Assembly (NCBI GenBank): GCA_023376005.1
Contig: CM042148.1
Coordinates: 65,617,622 to 65,681,621 of the forward strand
Source of the DNA: Doryteuthis pealeii
Taxonomy: Eukaryota > Mollusca > Cephalopoda > Myopsida > Loliginidae
Direction: 5' to 3'
DNA length: 64,000 nucleotides
Shown: positions 54,906-64,000 of the stretch, in pieces
Layout: each line of letters opens with the position of its first letter
How positions within the stretch are numbered: the stretch's first letter is position 1
Made by a program: the position numbers and the translations under genes
Notes under the pieces: generated by a model
Told to the model about the DNA's origin: nothing
Databases searched by the model: none
What the model saw: the letters and a program-made list of their open reading frames with translations, nothing else

Positions 54906-55755
54906 GAAAACACCAAAACTTTATAATTGTCGTCCGTCACCTTTTCACTACTTCGGACGGTGTTACCAGTCATCTAATCTATTTAGACGTGCGAAAACTT
55001 AAAAACACTTAAAGGATAACATTATTACTGGTGTCGATATATAAAGAAACAATGAGTAAATGTTTATTCATATATTATTACCTACGTACTTATATAGACA
55101 AATACATACACAGAAATTGACAGCCAGACAGACAGAGAATATCCGAAAAGTAAGGCAAAACTATTTATCTAATACTATAAGAATAAAACTGTGTACACGT
55201 TAGCAATACTTCTATGTTACTTGTTTAGGTAAACACGAGCTTAGTAAAAAATACAGTTAACAAAAGTAGGATAAAAAAAACATTAATAAGAGTGAAAGGA
55301 GTGAAAAAGAGAGGAAAGAAGCCGCCACAGAAAAGAGAGCCAGAAGGAAGGAAAGACAAAAGCAACTCCAGCATTCCACTTTTTGTTTGCAGTCACTGCA
55401 CCAGAGATCGCCATTCAAAAATTGGTCTGTTCAGCCACTCACGCAGTTGTAGATAAAGATAAATATAAAAAAAGTGGACACTACGCCATCGTCTTTAGTA
55501 GACGGAAGGATGCCAACAATATATAGTATGTGTTTAACGTGCACATTTATATGTAGGTATGCCCAAAGAAAAGTCTGAAAAAAAATATTTTGCATTAATA
55601 AAAAAATACCTTTATTTATAGAATAACCCTCGTGTAACTTTTGCACACCATACCCAAATCGATACATATACTTATATTTGATATTGTTGAGTATACCCGT
55701 GTTTGTATACTCATATTCATTTATACTTATCTTGTGTTTCTTCATCTTATCTTAT

Positions 55756-58560
55756 GTGTCTGTTATCTGTATATCTTTTGATTTTACATCTGCTCTGGGT
55801 GGGTAGATGTTATTCTAAATCTGGGCTGGACCTTCTTTTGTCTTCTTGTTTGATCTGGAGAAATCATCTGTGTCTGTTATCTGTATATCTTTTGATTTTA
55901 TATCTGCTCTGGATGTGTAGATGTTATTCTAAATCTGGGCTGGACCTTCTTTTGTCTTCTTGTTTGATCTGGAGAAATCATCTGTGTCTGTTATCTGTAT
56001 ATCTTTTGATTTTACATCTGCTCTGGGTGGGTAGATGTTATTCTAAATCTGGGCTGGACCTTCTTTTGTCTTCTTGTTTGATCTGGAGAAATCATCTGTG
56101 TCTGTTATCTGTATATCTTTTGATTTACATCTGCTCTGGTGGAGTAGATTGTTATTCTAAATTGGGCTGGACCTTCTTTTGTCTTATCTGGAGAAATCAT
56201 CTGTGTCTGTTATCTGTATATCTTTTGATTTTACATCTGCTCTGGTGGTAGATGTTATTCTAAATCTGGGCTGGACCTTCTTTTGTCTTCTTGTTTGATC
56301 TGGAGAAATCATCTGTGTCTGTTATCTGTATATCTTTTGATTTTACATCTGCTCTGGGTGGGTAGATGTTATTCTAAATCTGGGCTGGACCTTCTTTTGT
56401 CTTCTTGTTTGATCTGGAGAAATCATCTGTGTCTGTTATCTGTATATCTTTTGATTTTACATCTGCTCTGGGTGGGTAGATGTTATTCTAAATCTGGGCT
56501 GGACCTTCTTTTGTCTTCTGTTTGATCTGGAGAAATCATCTGTGTCTGTTATCTGTATATCTTTGATTTTACATCTGCTCTGGATGGGTAGATGTTATTC
56601 TAAATCTGGGCTGGACCTTCTTTTGTCTTCTTGTTTGATCTGGAGAAATCATCTGTGTCTGTTATTTGTATATCTTTTGATTTTACATCTGCTCTGGGTG
56701 GGTAGATGTTATTCTAAATCTGGGCTGGACCTTCTTTTGTCTTCTTGTTTGATCTGGAGAAATCATCTGTGTCTGTTATCTGTATATCTTTTTGATTTTA
56801 CATCTGCTCTGGTGGGTAGATATAATTCTAAATCTGGGCTGGACCTTCTTTGTCTTCTTGTTTGATCTGGAGAAATCATCTGTGTATGTTATCTGTATAT
56901 CTTTTGATTTTACATCTGCTCTGGGTGGGTAGATGTTATTCTAAATCTGGGCTGGACCTTCTTGTGTCTTCTTGTTTGATCTGGAGAAATCATCTGTGTA
57001 TGTTATCTGTATATCTTTTGATTTTACATCTGCTCTGGGTGGGTAGATGTTTTCTAAATCTGGGCTGGACCTTCTTGTGTCTTCTTGTTGATCTGGAGAA
57101 ATCTTCTGTGTGTCTGTTATCTGTATATCTTTTGATTTTACATCTGCTCTGGGTGGGTAGATGTTATTCTAAATCTGGCTGGACCTTCTTGTGTCTTCTT
57201 GTTTGATCTGGAGAAATCATCTGTGTATGTTATCTGTATATCTTTTGATTTTACATCTGCTCTGGGTGGGTAGATGTTATTCTAAATCTGGCTGGACCTT
57301 CTGTGTCTTCTTGTTTGATCTGGAGAAATCATCTGTGTATGTTATCTGTATATCTTTTGATTTTACATCTGCTCTGGATGGGTAGATGTTATTCTAAATC
57401 TGAGCTGGACCTTCTTGTGTCTTCTTGTTTGATCTGGAGAAATCATCTGTGTATGTTATCTGTATATCTTTTGATTTTACATCTGCTCTGGGTGGGTAGA
57501 TGTTATTCTAAATCTGGGCTGGACCTTCTTGTGTCTTCTTGTTTGATCTGGAGAAATCATCTGTGTCTGTTATATGTATCTTTTTGATTTTACATCTGCT
57601 CTGGGTGGGTAGATGTTATTCTAAATCTGGGCTGGACCTTCTTGTGTCTTCTTGTTTGATCTGGAGAAAATCATCTGTGTATGTTATCTGTATATCTTTT
57701 GATTTTACATCTGCTCTGGATGGGTAGATGTTATTCTAAATCTGAGCTGGACCTTCTTGTCTTCTTGTTTGATCTGGAGAAATCATCTGTGTCTGTTATC
57801 TGTATATCTTTTGATTTTACATCTGCTCTGGGTGGGTAGATGTTATTCTAAATCTGGGCTGGACCTTCTTGTGTCTTCTTATTTGATCTGGAGAAATCAT
57901 CTGTGTCTGTTATTTGTATATCTTTTGATTTTACATCTGCTCTGGGTGGGTAGATGTTATTCTAAATCTGGGCTGGATCTTCTTTTGTCTTCTTTGTTTG
58001 ATCTGGAGAAATCATCTGTGTCTGTATTTTGTATATCTTTTGATTTACATCTGCTCTGGATGGGTAGATGTTATTCTAAATCTGAGCTGGACCTTCTTTT
58101 GTCTTCTTGTTGATCTGGAGAAATCATCTGTGTCTGTTATTTGTATATCTTTTGATTTTACATCTGCTCTGGATGGGTAGATGTTATTCTAAATCTGAGC
58201 TGGACCTTCTTTTGTCTTCTTGTTTGATCTGGAGAAATCATCTGTGTCTGTTATCTGTATATCTTTTGATTTTACATCTGCTCTGGGTGGGTAGATGTTA
58301 TTCTAAATCTGGGCTGGACCTTCTTGTGTCTTCTTGTTTGATCTGGAGAAATCATCTGTGTCTGTTATCTGTATATCTTTTGATTTTACATCTGCTCTGG
58401 GTGGGTAGATGTTATTCTAAATCTGGACTGGACCTTCTTGTGTCTTCTTATTTGATCTGGAGAAATCATCTGTGTCTGTTATTTGTATATCTTTTGATTT
58501 TACATCTGCTATTCTAAATCTGGGCTGGATCTTCTTTTGTCTTCTTGTTTGATCTGGATA
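55756..58560. repeat. 114-bp satellite array, about 24-25 units
   Basis: GTGTCTGTTATCTGTATATC recurs every 114 bp (55756, 55870, 55984, 56098 and onward). Because 114 is 38 codons, plus-strand frames stay open as a 38-residue periodic peptide (for example SSCLIWRNHLCLLSVYLL). One-base indels break it repeatedly, so it is not a gene. Linked variants show subfamilies: GGATGGG with TGAGCTGG, TATGTTATC with CTTGTGTC, and a five-unit block repeated near 57970 and 58520. Confidence 0.95.
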
Positions 58561-59372
58561 CGTCTTTTGTGTCTTGGTACATTGTTTGTTCTAAGTAACG
58601 AACACAAGACTTTCCTTTTTTTTTTTGGTTTTACTTAAGAGCATTTTATTACTTAAGATTCAAAATCAATCCAATGCGCGGAGTTCTTGGTTTCAACCGG
58701 GAGACAGCTATCTTGCCTCCTGTACGTTCAGCGCCTAGCCAAAAAACTGTATTTTCTAAAACTAACTTTCTCACGTTCGTGCTGGCAAAGCAGCGGATAC
58801 GTCAAACATAGTTCAAAATTTCTCGTGTTTTTCCACAAACACGTTAGTTTGAATTACAACAGTTTCGTACATAATTGATAGGCTACCAGTCCATTATGGA
58901 ACATAACCCATAAGTAGTTGATATGCCATTAAACAAATACTCCAAACATTAACCCTTGTCATTATTGATAATTTTTCGTATAATCCCACCGACCTCAGTG
59001 AGTATGTTTTTGTGCCATATTTTCTGGGGTTTTTTTTTTCGCTTCTGATATTTTTGCCTGTGCCATTTCTTACCCTGTCTGCCACTCGAGTAACACTATC
59101 TTATACAATTACCATTGCGAATCGGTTATGAGCTACTGATGTCCGAAGAAACAATTACACAAGAAATTACACAAAAGGTTCCTGAAATGTGTTGTAATAG
59201 GTTCAAACACATACCGAACACGAAGGGGCCATCACTGCACAAAACTTGTTTAGTAAACTGTGGGCGACCTCCAAAATGCAGAACTGGGACCTCTAAGATA
59301 TGGCAAGTGACTGGGGGGTAAGAAAAGGAATGAGTGGCTTAAAAAAGAGGATTGAATGTTGAAACTACTGCA
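58561..59372. other. Unique flank of the satellite; no gene recognised
   Basis: Short frames at 58687-58878 (+) and 58894-59085 (-) and a 68-residue frame at 59115 show no known domain. Confidence 0.35.
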
Positions 59373-60425
59373 GTGGCAGAATATAGTAAATTATCAAAAA
59401 GCATCATTGATGCTTTTAAGAGACGTCCCTTATTTATATATTAATACGCTAAAAAGACAACATAAACTACGTCATGAATGCTTCCGCAAAGTGTTGGAAA
59501 TTGTTAAATACAAAAAGAAATCTACAGCGATTTATTTCAGATGTAATTTCCATAAAATAGATAAATAAATTGACGAGTGAAAGAAAATGATGTGACCTCA
59601 GAACAATAATGGACCATTCCATAAAAGAAAGAACAACATAAACGTGAAAGAGAGAAGAGAAGAAGAGTGAAAAGAAGAGAAAGAAAAGAAAGAGAACAGA
59701 GTGAAAAGAAAAGAAAAAAAGAAAAATGCTGATGTAAAAAAAGAGAAAAACAGAAATCAACAACAGGAAACGCCAACTACGCCACAAAGCTTACGCGAAG
59801 AGTTAAAAATTGTTAAATACAAATAGAAATCTACACAAATTTATCTTAGATGTTATTTCAGTTAAATAAGTAAATAAATCGAAGAGAGAAAGAAAATGAT
59901 GTGATGATTTTTTTTTAAATCCTTATATTTTCTCGGGGTAGAAGGAATAGAGGAGAAATAAGGTGACAGATAATCTTCATTATCAACTACCATGGAATAT
60001 CTGTGGATTCAGCTAGTTTATACAAATGTACTTCCGTTTCTGGCAATGTCCTGTAGATATCTCAGACGTAAAATCTGACTGAGAAGGAATCTATTTGTTG
60101 ATCCAGACAGTAATGATCTCATTTATTATTAATAATCCTGAAAGGAATTATTTTAATCCCTACTTACGTCTCTTCTAATATAAACAGCGCTTAAGATTCA
60201 GCTGCTTTGAAAATAAATGATATTTGCTTTCGTTTCGTTTCGTTTCATTTGGTTCATTTGTTTAACGGCATATCAACTCCCGATGGGTTATTTAATACCA
60301 AAATTTGATAAATTAGTAGTTGTTTTATTATAATCATTTATATTTTCAACGTTATTTTGAAAATATATTTTGCAAATATTTTGGACACTTTAGAAATATA
60401 GAAGTAATGCTGATAGCTTTTTATT
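59373..60425. other. Contig-3 copy of 36293-37350
   Basis: GAAAG-rich tract at 59640-59730. A LINE 3' stem-loop stub on the minus strand lies at about 60262-60302. No gene is supported. Confidence 0.45.
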
Positions 60426-60428
60426 TTA

Positions 60429-60446
60429 GTGCGTCCTGGGACGCAC
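60429..60446. repeat. Perfect 8-bp hairpin, contig-3 copy
   Basis: GTGCGTCC-TG-GGACGCAC followed by ATATTTGCTTTG, as at 37355. Confidence 0.4.
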
Positions 60447-60599
60447 ATATTTGCTTTGAACGAGTCTCGGGGAAATTTGATGGGTCCCAACTAAAGTTTC
60501 TTAATAAATTGTAGGATTTTTGTTTATGATCTGGGGAAACAACTAAAGCCGTCTAACTCCTACCTTGTAACCTACCCTGTGTATTTCGTTTAAGAATCT

Positions 60600-61080
60600 G
60601 TTGGAATGTATTTACAGTTAGCTTGAAATGGTAAGGGTAGATTGCGAGAATATACCCAGAGGACAAGATATAATTTCCATGAAAAGAAAAGGACTGGAGA
60701 GGCGACTTACAGACTTTTATCCTCCGAAAGAAAAATTCAGAAGACAACTGGAACTAATGAGATCCAAACGACGCGTGTTGAGTCGAGTTGAAACTGATGT
60801 TATTCTTGAGAGAAGTGATCCCACCTCGGTAAGTGGAGATGCAAGTTCTCTAAGCATCAAAAAAAACTAATGGGCTCGGACTTAAACTCAGTTTAAAGCC
60901 CCCTTAGATGTCGGCAGTGATCGTTCTAGCGGTTCTGGCGCTACTCCCGATGCAGAAGAGGACGGAGAAGACGCACCCAAGAAAAGAAGGAAGATGTACA
61001 AGTACCAGCTATTAATATCGGTGTTACCAAGAAAACGGCTAAACTTCACGAGAAACTGGATGCTAGGAAAATTTAAAATT
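60600..61080 (+). pseudogene. Exon-like fragment of an unrecognised protein, longer-open copy
   Basis: A single frame 60628-60870 encodes RRLTDFYPPKEKFRRQLELM, SKRRVLSRVETDVILERSD and PTSVSGDASSLSIKKN. It is intact where contig 2 has a one-base insertion. A run of eight A at 60859 shifts the frame. Beyond it, an acidic Ser/Gly region and PKKRRK (nuclear-localisation-like) remain, then VPAINIGVTKKTAKLHEKLD in yet another frame. The family is not recognised; it may be a retro- or duplicated pseudogene. Confidence 0.4.
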
Positions 61081-61248
61081 GTTTGTAGGACTCTTGTTTG
61101 TAGTTTTTCTTTGACGGAAAAAAAAGAGAAGAAAACTTACTTAAAAAAGCCACTGTTAAAAGACCAAATAACAAAAACAAAACAAAAACACTTTTAAATT
61201 TAATGTTTACATACGTTTATCTCTGTGTTGAAAAAATAAATATTATTA

Positions 61249-61905
61249 CTAGCAAATATATGCCCCCTCGGGTGGAAGTATTTAAGTTTTGATGTAATAG
61301 AATACTATATTAAATTAGAAAGGCTAATGAAACTAAATAAGAATGCATATAAAAGATTTGAAACAGAGAGGGGTATAATCGAAAAATAGAACTACTGAAA
61401 CTTACTCTATCATCACTCCCATCGTTCATTGCTAAATTTTACTAATTCAAATATTTAGTTAAAATAGTAAGTAAAGAATAAAATGACAGTTATTTCGTCT
61501 TGTTAATGGATTTTTTTAAAGATTTATCCCCGAGATTTTTGCTCATATTCATTAAGATAAAACCAAACAATTAGAAATCGATAATACTAAACATATTTAT
61601 TAAAATCAATTTTTTAAGATTAATATGCAAATTAGCCTTCCTGTTCACACTATAAATCTGTATTTTGTTTACATATAAATACACTTGCATGTTATTTAGC
61701 ATGTAAATATAGTCAACAGTATTAATAATGTAAAACAATTTAATTAAATAAAAATGAAACCATGGCGAATGTGACATTAATAACTAAGCGACTTGTGACT
61801 TGAGTAGTAATATAGTTTCGGTTACAGACAGAAAACCACACAGTTTTCATTATAATAAGATTTTGATAAAGAAAATAATTATTTATACTCATTTCCAATT
61901 TTTCT
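61249..61905 (-). mobile_element. Helitron-like element, contig-3 copy
   Basis: Minus-strand 3' end: CCACCCGAGGGGGCATATAT, TTG, CTAG, T. Otherwise as 38174-38830. Confidence 0.6.
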
Positions 61906-62308
61906 TCATTTAAACTTTTTTAAAACTTTACCTTCAATATATTTCATGTTTCCCTGGATATTCCTGTTTTGTCGGAAAATACGTGCCTTTCAAAACCACT
62001 TGGACTGACAGACACGTTTTGGATTTTATTTTAAACAAAAAAATCTATTAATATTTCGTGACACAAGGAAACGATACTAAGTCATACCATTGTTCCTCAA
62101 CATTGGTGATGCCTTGATGTAACGCGTAATATTTTAATACGAGGGAATAAGACCTCAACAATCAGACATTCGGATTCATATTTGAATGATACAAAGCCTT
62201 CAATGATATGATGACTTCAAATAAAATTTCCAACGAAAGATGAAAGATTTTTCCCAAGTATAATATTTTTCTACACTCTGAAACAATATGTATTTACAAA
62301 CACTTCCA

Positions 62309-62699
62309 CACGAGCAGGATGCGACACATGGTCAATTTATTAAACGGAGTTTAACTGGTTTGAATTCTCTTTAGTTTTTTTTTCTCCTCGAGACCGGTTA
62401 CCTAAATAAGGTTCAAAAAAACAGTCGCCCTACTATTTACCAAGAGCAGGAAGGAGAAATAGATGGATTCATACCTTTCCCAAGAGTATGCACTTTTGCA
62501 CTGAGCTCTGCGTGAAGTTCGTTTTTTTCCGGATTCTCCCCGTAAAAACGACCTTGTGTTAATCTGGCCTTGCTGACTTCCAACAGAAATAACAAACTTA
62601 ATTAGTGCTATATAAAATGCAAACAGCCTCGTTCGGTATTTGAATTCGTCTCGTTGAGTCTATTTCCTTCTACGATAACCATTACACAACATGCTCCCA
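62309..62699 (-). mobile_element. SINE-A with internal insertion, contig-3 copy
   Basis: Same foreign stretch within the body as 39232-39619. Confidence 0.75.
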
Positions 62700-63039
62700 T
62701 ATATATACATTAACTATTACCAGAGCTTACTTTTTGTGCAAAAATATTGAAGATTTTATACATATTTGGGAAAAAATTCCTGACGGTTTACCCTGTCATT
62801 TTACATGAGTATTTTATAGGGCATTCAACGAGGGTCAAACTAGAGATTAGTAATAATGAATCGGCGAGACTAATTTCCACCTCTTTACCCAGGCGATGTC
62901 GGGTAGCCGTTTTTAGTAAATAATAACGACAGAATTTATTTCATCACACAAGATTTCAGCATGGCAAGAATTACAAGAATTTTCTATATTTTCTGTCCTC
63001 TCTTTTCCTCTTGAGCAGAGACTTTTACGCCTTAACCTT

Positions 63040-63540
63040 TCTTGAAACTTCTCTCCCTTAAACATTTTTCACTGCTGATAATGAACAAGCTCTTTTGCTC
63101 ACACTGGCGAACGTTTCTAGTATAAATGAAATACAAAAGTACAACACTGAAAAAGTACAAACTTTATGACCACAGTGATAATTTTGTCACACACAAAGTA
63201 CATACCTAAACATAAAATGTTCTTATTACTTGGACGTGAATTGTTCTTCTGCGTTTATTATATACCAAGAAACTGTATTTCTTGGGGCTTATCTCCCTTA
63301 ACCATTTTTCACTGTTGAAGATGAACAAGCCCTTTCTTTCACACTGGCGAACGTTGCTAGTATAAATGAAACATCCCAAAAGTATAACACTGAAAAAGTA
63401 CAAACTTTACGACCACAGTGATAATTTTGTCACACACAAAGTACATACCTAAACATAAATGTTTTTACTACTTCGACGTGAATTGTTCTTCCACATTTAT
63501 TATATACGACGAAGCTGTATTCAAGCTTGTATCTTTCTTA
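63040..63540. repeat. ~245-bp tandem repeats, contig-3 copy
   Basis: Units beginning CACAGTGATAATTTTGTCAC at 63172 and 63414 plus a partial, one unit fewer than contig 2. Confidence 0.85.
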
Positions 63541-63659
63541 CAAAAAGAATTTCCCGACGTGACATGAACTCGCAATCAAAGAAAGGGATGTAATTACTTT
63601 TAATGTAAAACACTTTTATTTAAAGCACTGAATAATTTTTTAAACTCTAAAATACCTGT

Positions 63660-63985
63660 TAAAAGGAGGAGGATGCCCCAGTGTGCCCAACATGCAAAGT
63701 ACAACTTACATCTAAACATACCATTCTAAATTGTAACAGCCTTAAACATATCCGCACTAATTACTATCAAGCAAGAAACCTGAGGGACATCTTTAAGAAT
63801 ACAAACACTGAAAACATTTTTAATTTTCTAAAAAAAAGGAATCTTTTCAACAAGATATAACAAAACATAACCGAATATCTCAATAGAACCACTACTTTTA
63901 AAGACTGAATTCCAAAATAACCTTTTTGACATTAAATGACCCACAGAGGTTGAACAAAACTTAAACTCAAACTAAAACTAAAATG
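63660..63985 (+). pseudogene. LINE 3' end with CCHC motif, contig-3 copy
   Basis: CPTCKVQLTSKHTILNC knuckle, then HIRTNYYQARNLRDIF. The A-run after NFLKK is one base shorter than in contig 2, changing the frame. The 3' stem-loop GACATTAAATGACCCACAG is better preserved here. Confidence 0.75.
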
Positions 63986-64000
63986 GCCCTGTCAGTAGGC

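Larger units (their letters stand above)
55544..59372. other. 3.83-kb segment absent from contig 2
   Basis: The flanks join without it at 36289-36292. TGCA is present at both borders (55540-55543 and 59369-59372) and once in contig 2. Contents: about 200 bp of AT-rich text, a 114-bp satellite and about 800 bp on the right with a LINE 3' stem-loop-like stretch near 58895-58940 (ACATAACCCATAAGTAG, GATATGCCATTAAAC). The 68-residue frame at 59115-59321 is not recognised. Confidence 0.75.

Noticed and set aside
55703..58517. Series of 60-180 residue plus-strand frames with Leu-rich repeats
   Set aside because: They are all frames of the 114-bp satellite; indels break them at irregular places and there is no start, promoter or codon signal.

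Overview
This is eukaryotic repeat-dominated DNA, and I find no intact protein-coding gene. It is AT-rich and crowded with (TA)n, (TG)n, (TC)n, (ATT)n and (AAAG)n arrays, tRNA-derived SINEs, 3' ends of several non-LTR retrotransposons, LTR-like and Helitron-like pieces and tandem minisatellites. The mix suggests an animal, most likely a lophotrochozoan such as a mollusc (cephalopod is a guess from general character only). No host gene is available to test this.

Layout. Two runs of exactly 100 N (20474-20573, 48901-49000) divide the window into three contigs. The contigs overlap in content: 7694-20473 matches 20574-32896, and 29975-41153 matches 49001-64000. The stretch starting at 17579/29975/49001 is therefore present three times. 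Contig ends carry many single-base indels against their partners. The simplest reading is that overlapping or allelic contigs were scaffolded side by side without merging. A true tandem segmental duplication is the alternative.

Regions. 1-7.6 kb: a tRNA-like tandem, an LTR-like unit, a 29-bp minisatellite, LINE 3' ends, SINEs and a hammerhead locus at 4.7 kb. 7.6-20.5 kb (repeated at 20.6-32.9 kb): R2-like LINE fragments, a tRNA-like/hammerhead element at 9.4 kb, SINE-A copies, a Helitron-like element, two long hairpins, two further LINE 3' ends, a two-hammerhead retrozyme-like element and an LTR-like unit. 33-41 kb (repeated at 52-64 kb): SINE-B nested in a LINE relic, a second dispersed repeat, an exon-like pseudogene, a reverse-oriented Helitron-like element, 245-bp tandem repeats and a CCHC LINE end. 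41-48.9 kb: more SINEs, LINE relics and minisatellites. 55.5-59.4 kb: 3.8 kb present only in contig 3, including a 114-bp satellite.

Most interesting system. Several small elements carry type I hammerhead self-cleaving ribozyme motifs (CUGANGA core, stem II hairpin, GAAA, short stem III, UH cleavage site, matching stem I). The clearest is at 30993-31372, with partners at about 18.6-18.96 kb and 50.06-50.44 kb. There, two hammerheads in 64-bp direct repeats bound a monomer of about 316 bp, as in retrozymes. Three different elements (4.7, 9.4 and 31 kb) share one order: a tRNA-like head with a B-box-like motif, then 24-31 nt later a hammerhead or its relic. I infer a family of Pol III-type, ribozyme-bearing non-autonomous retroelements.
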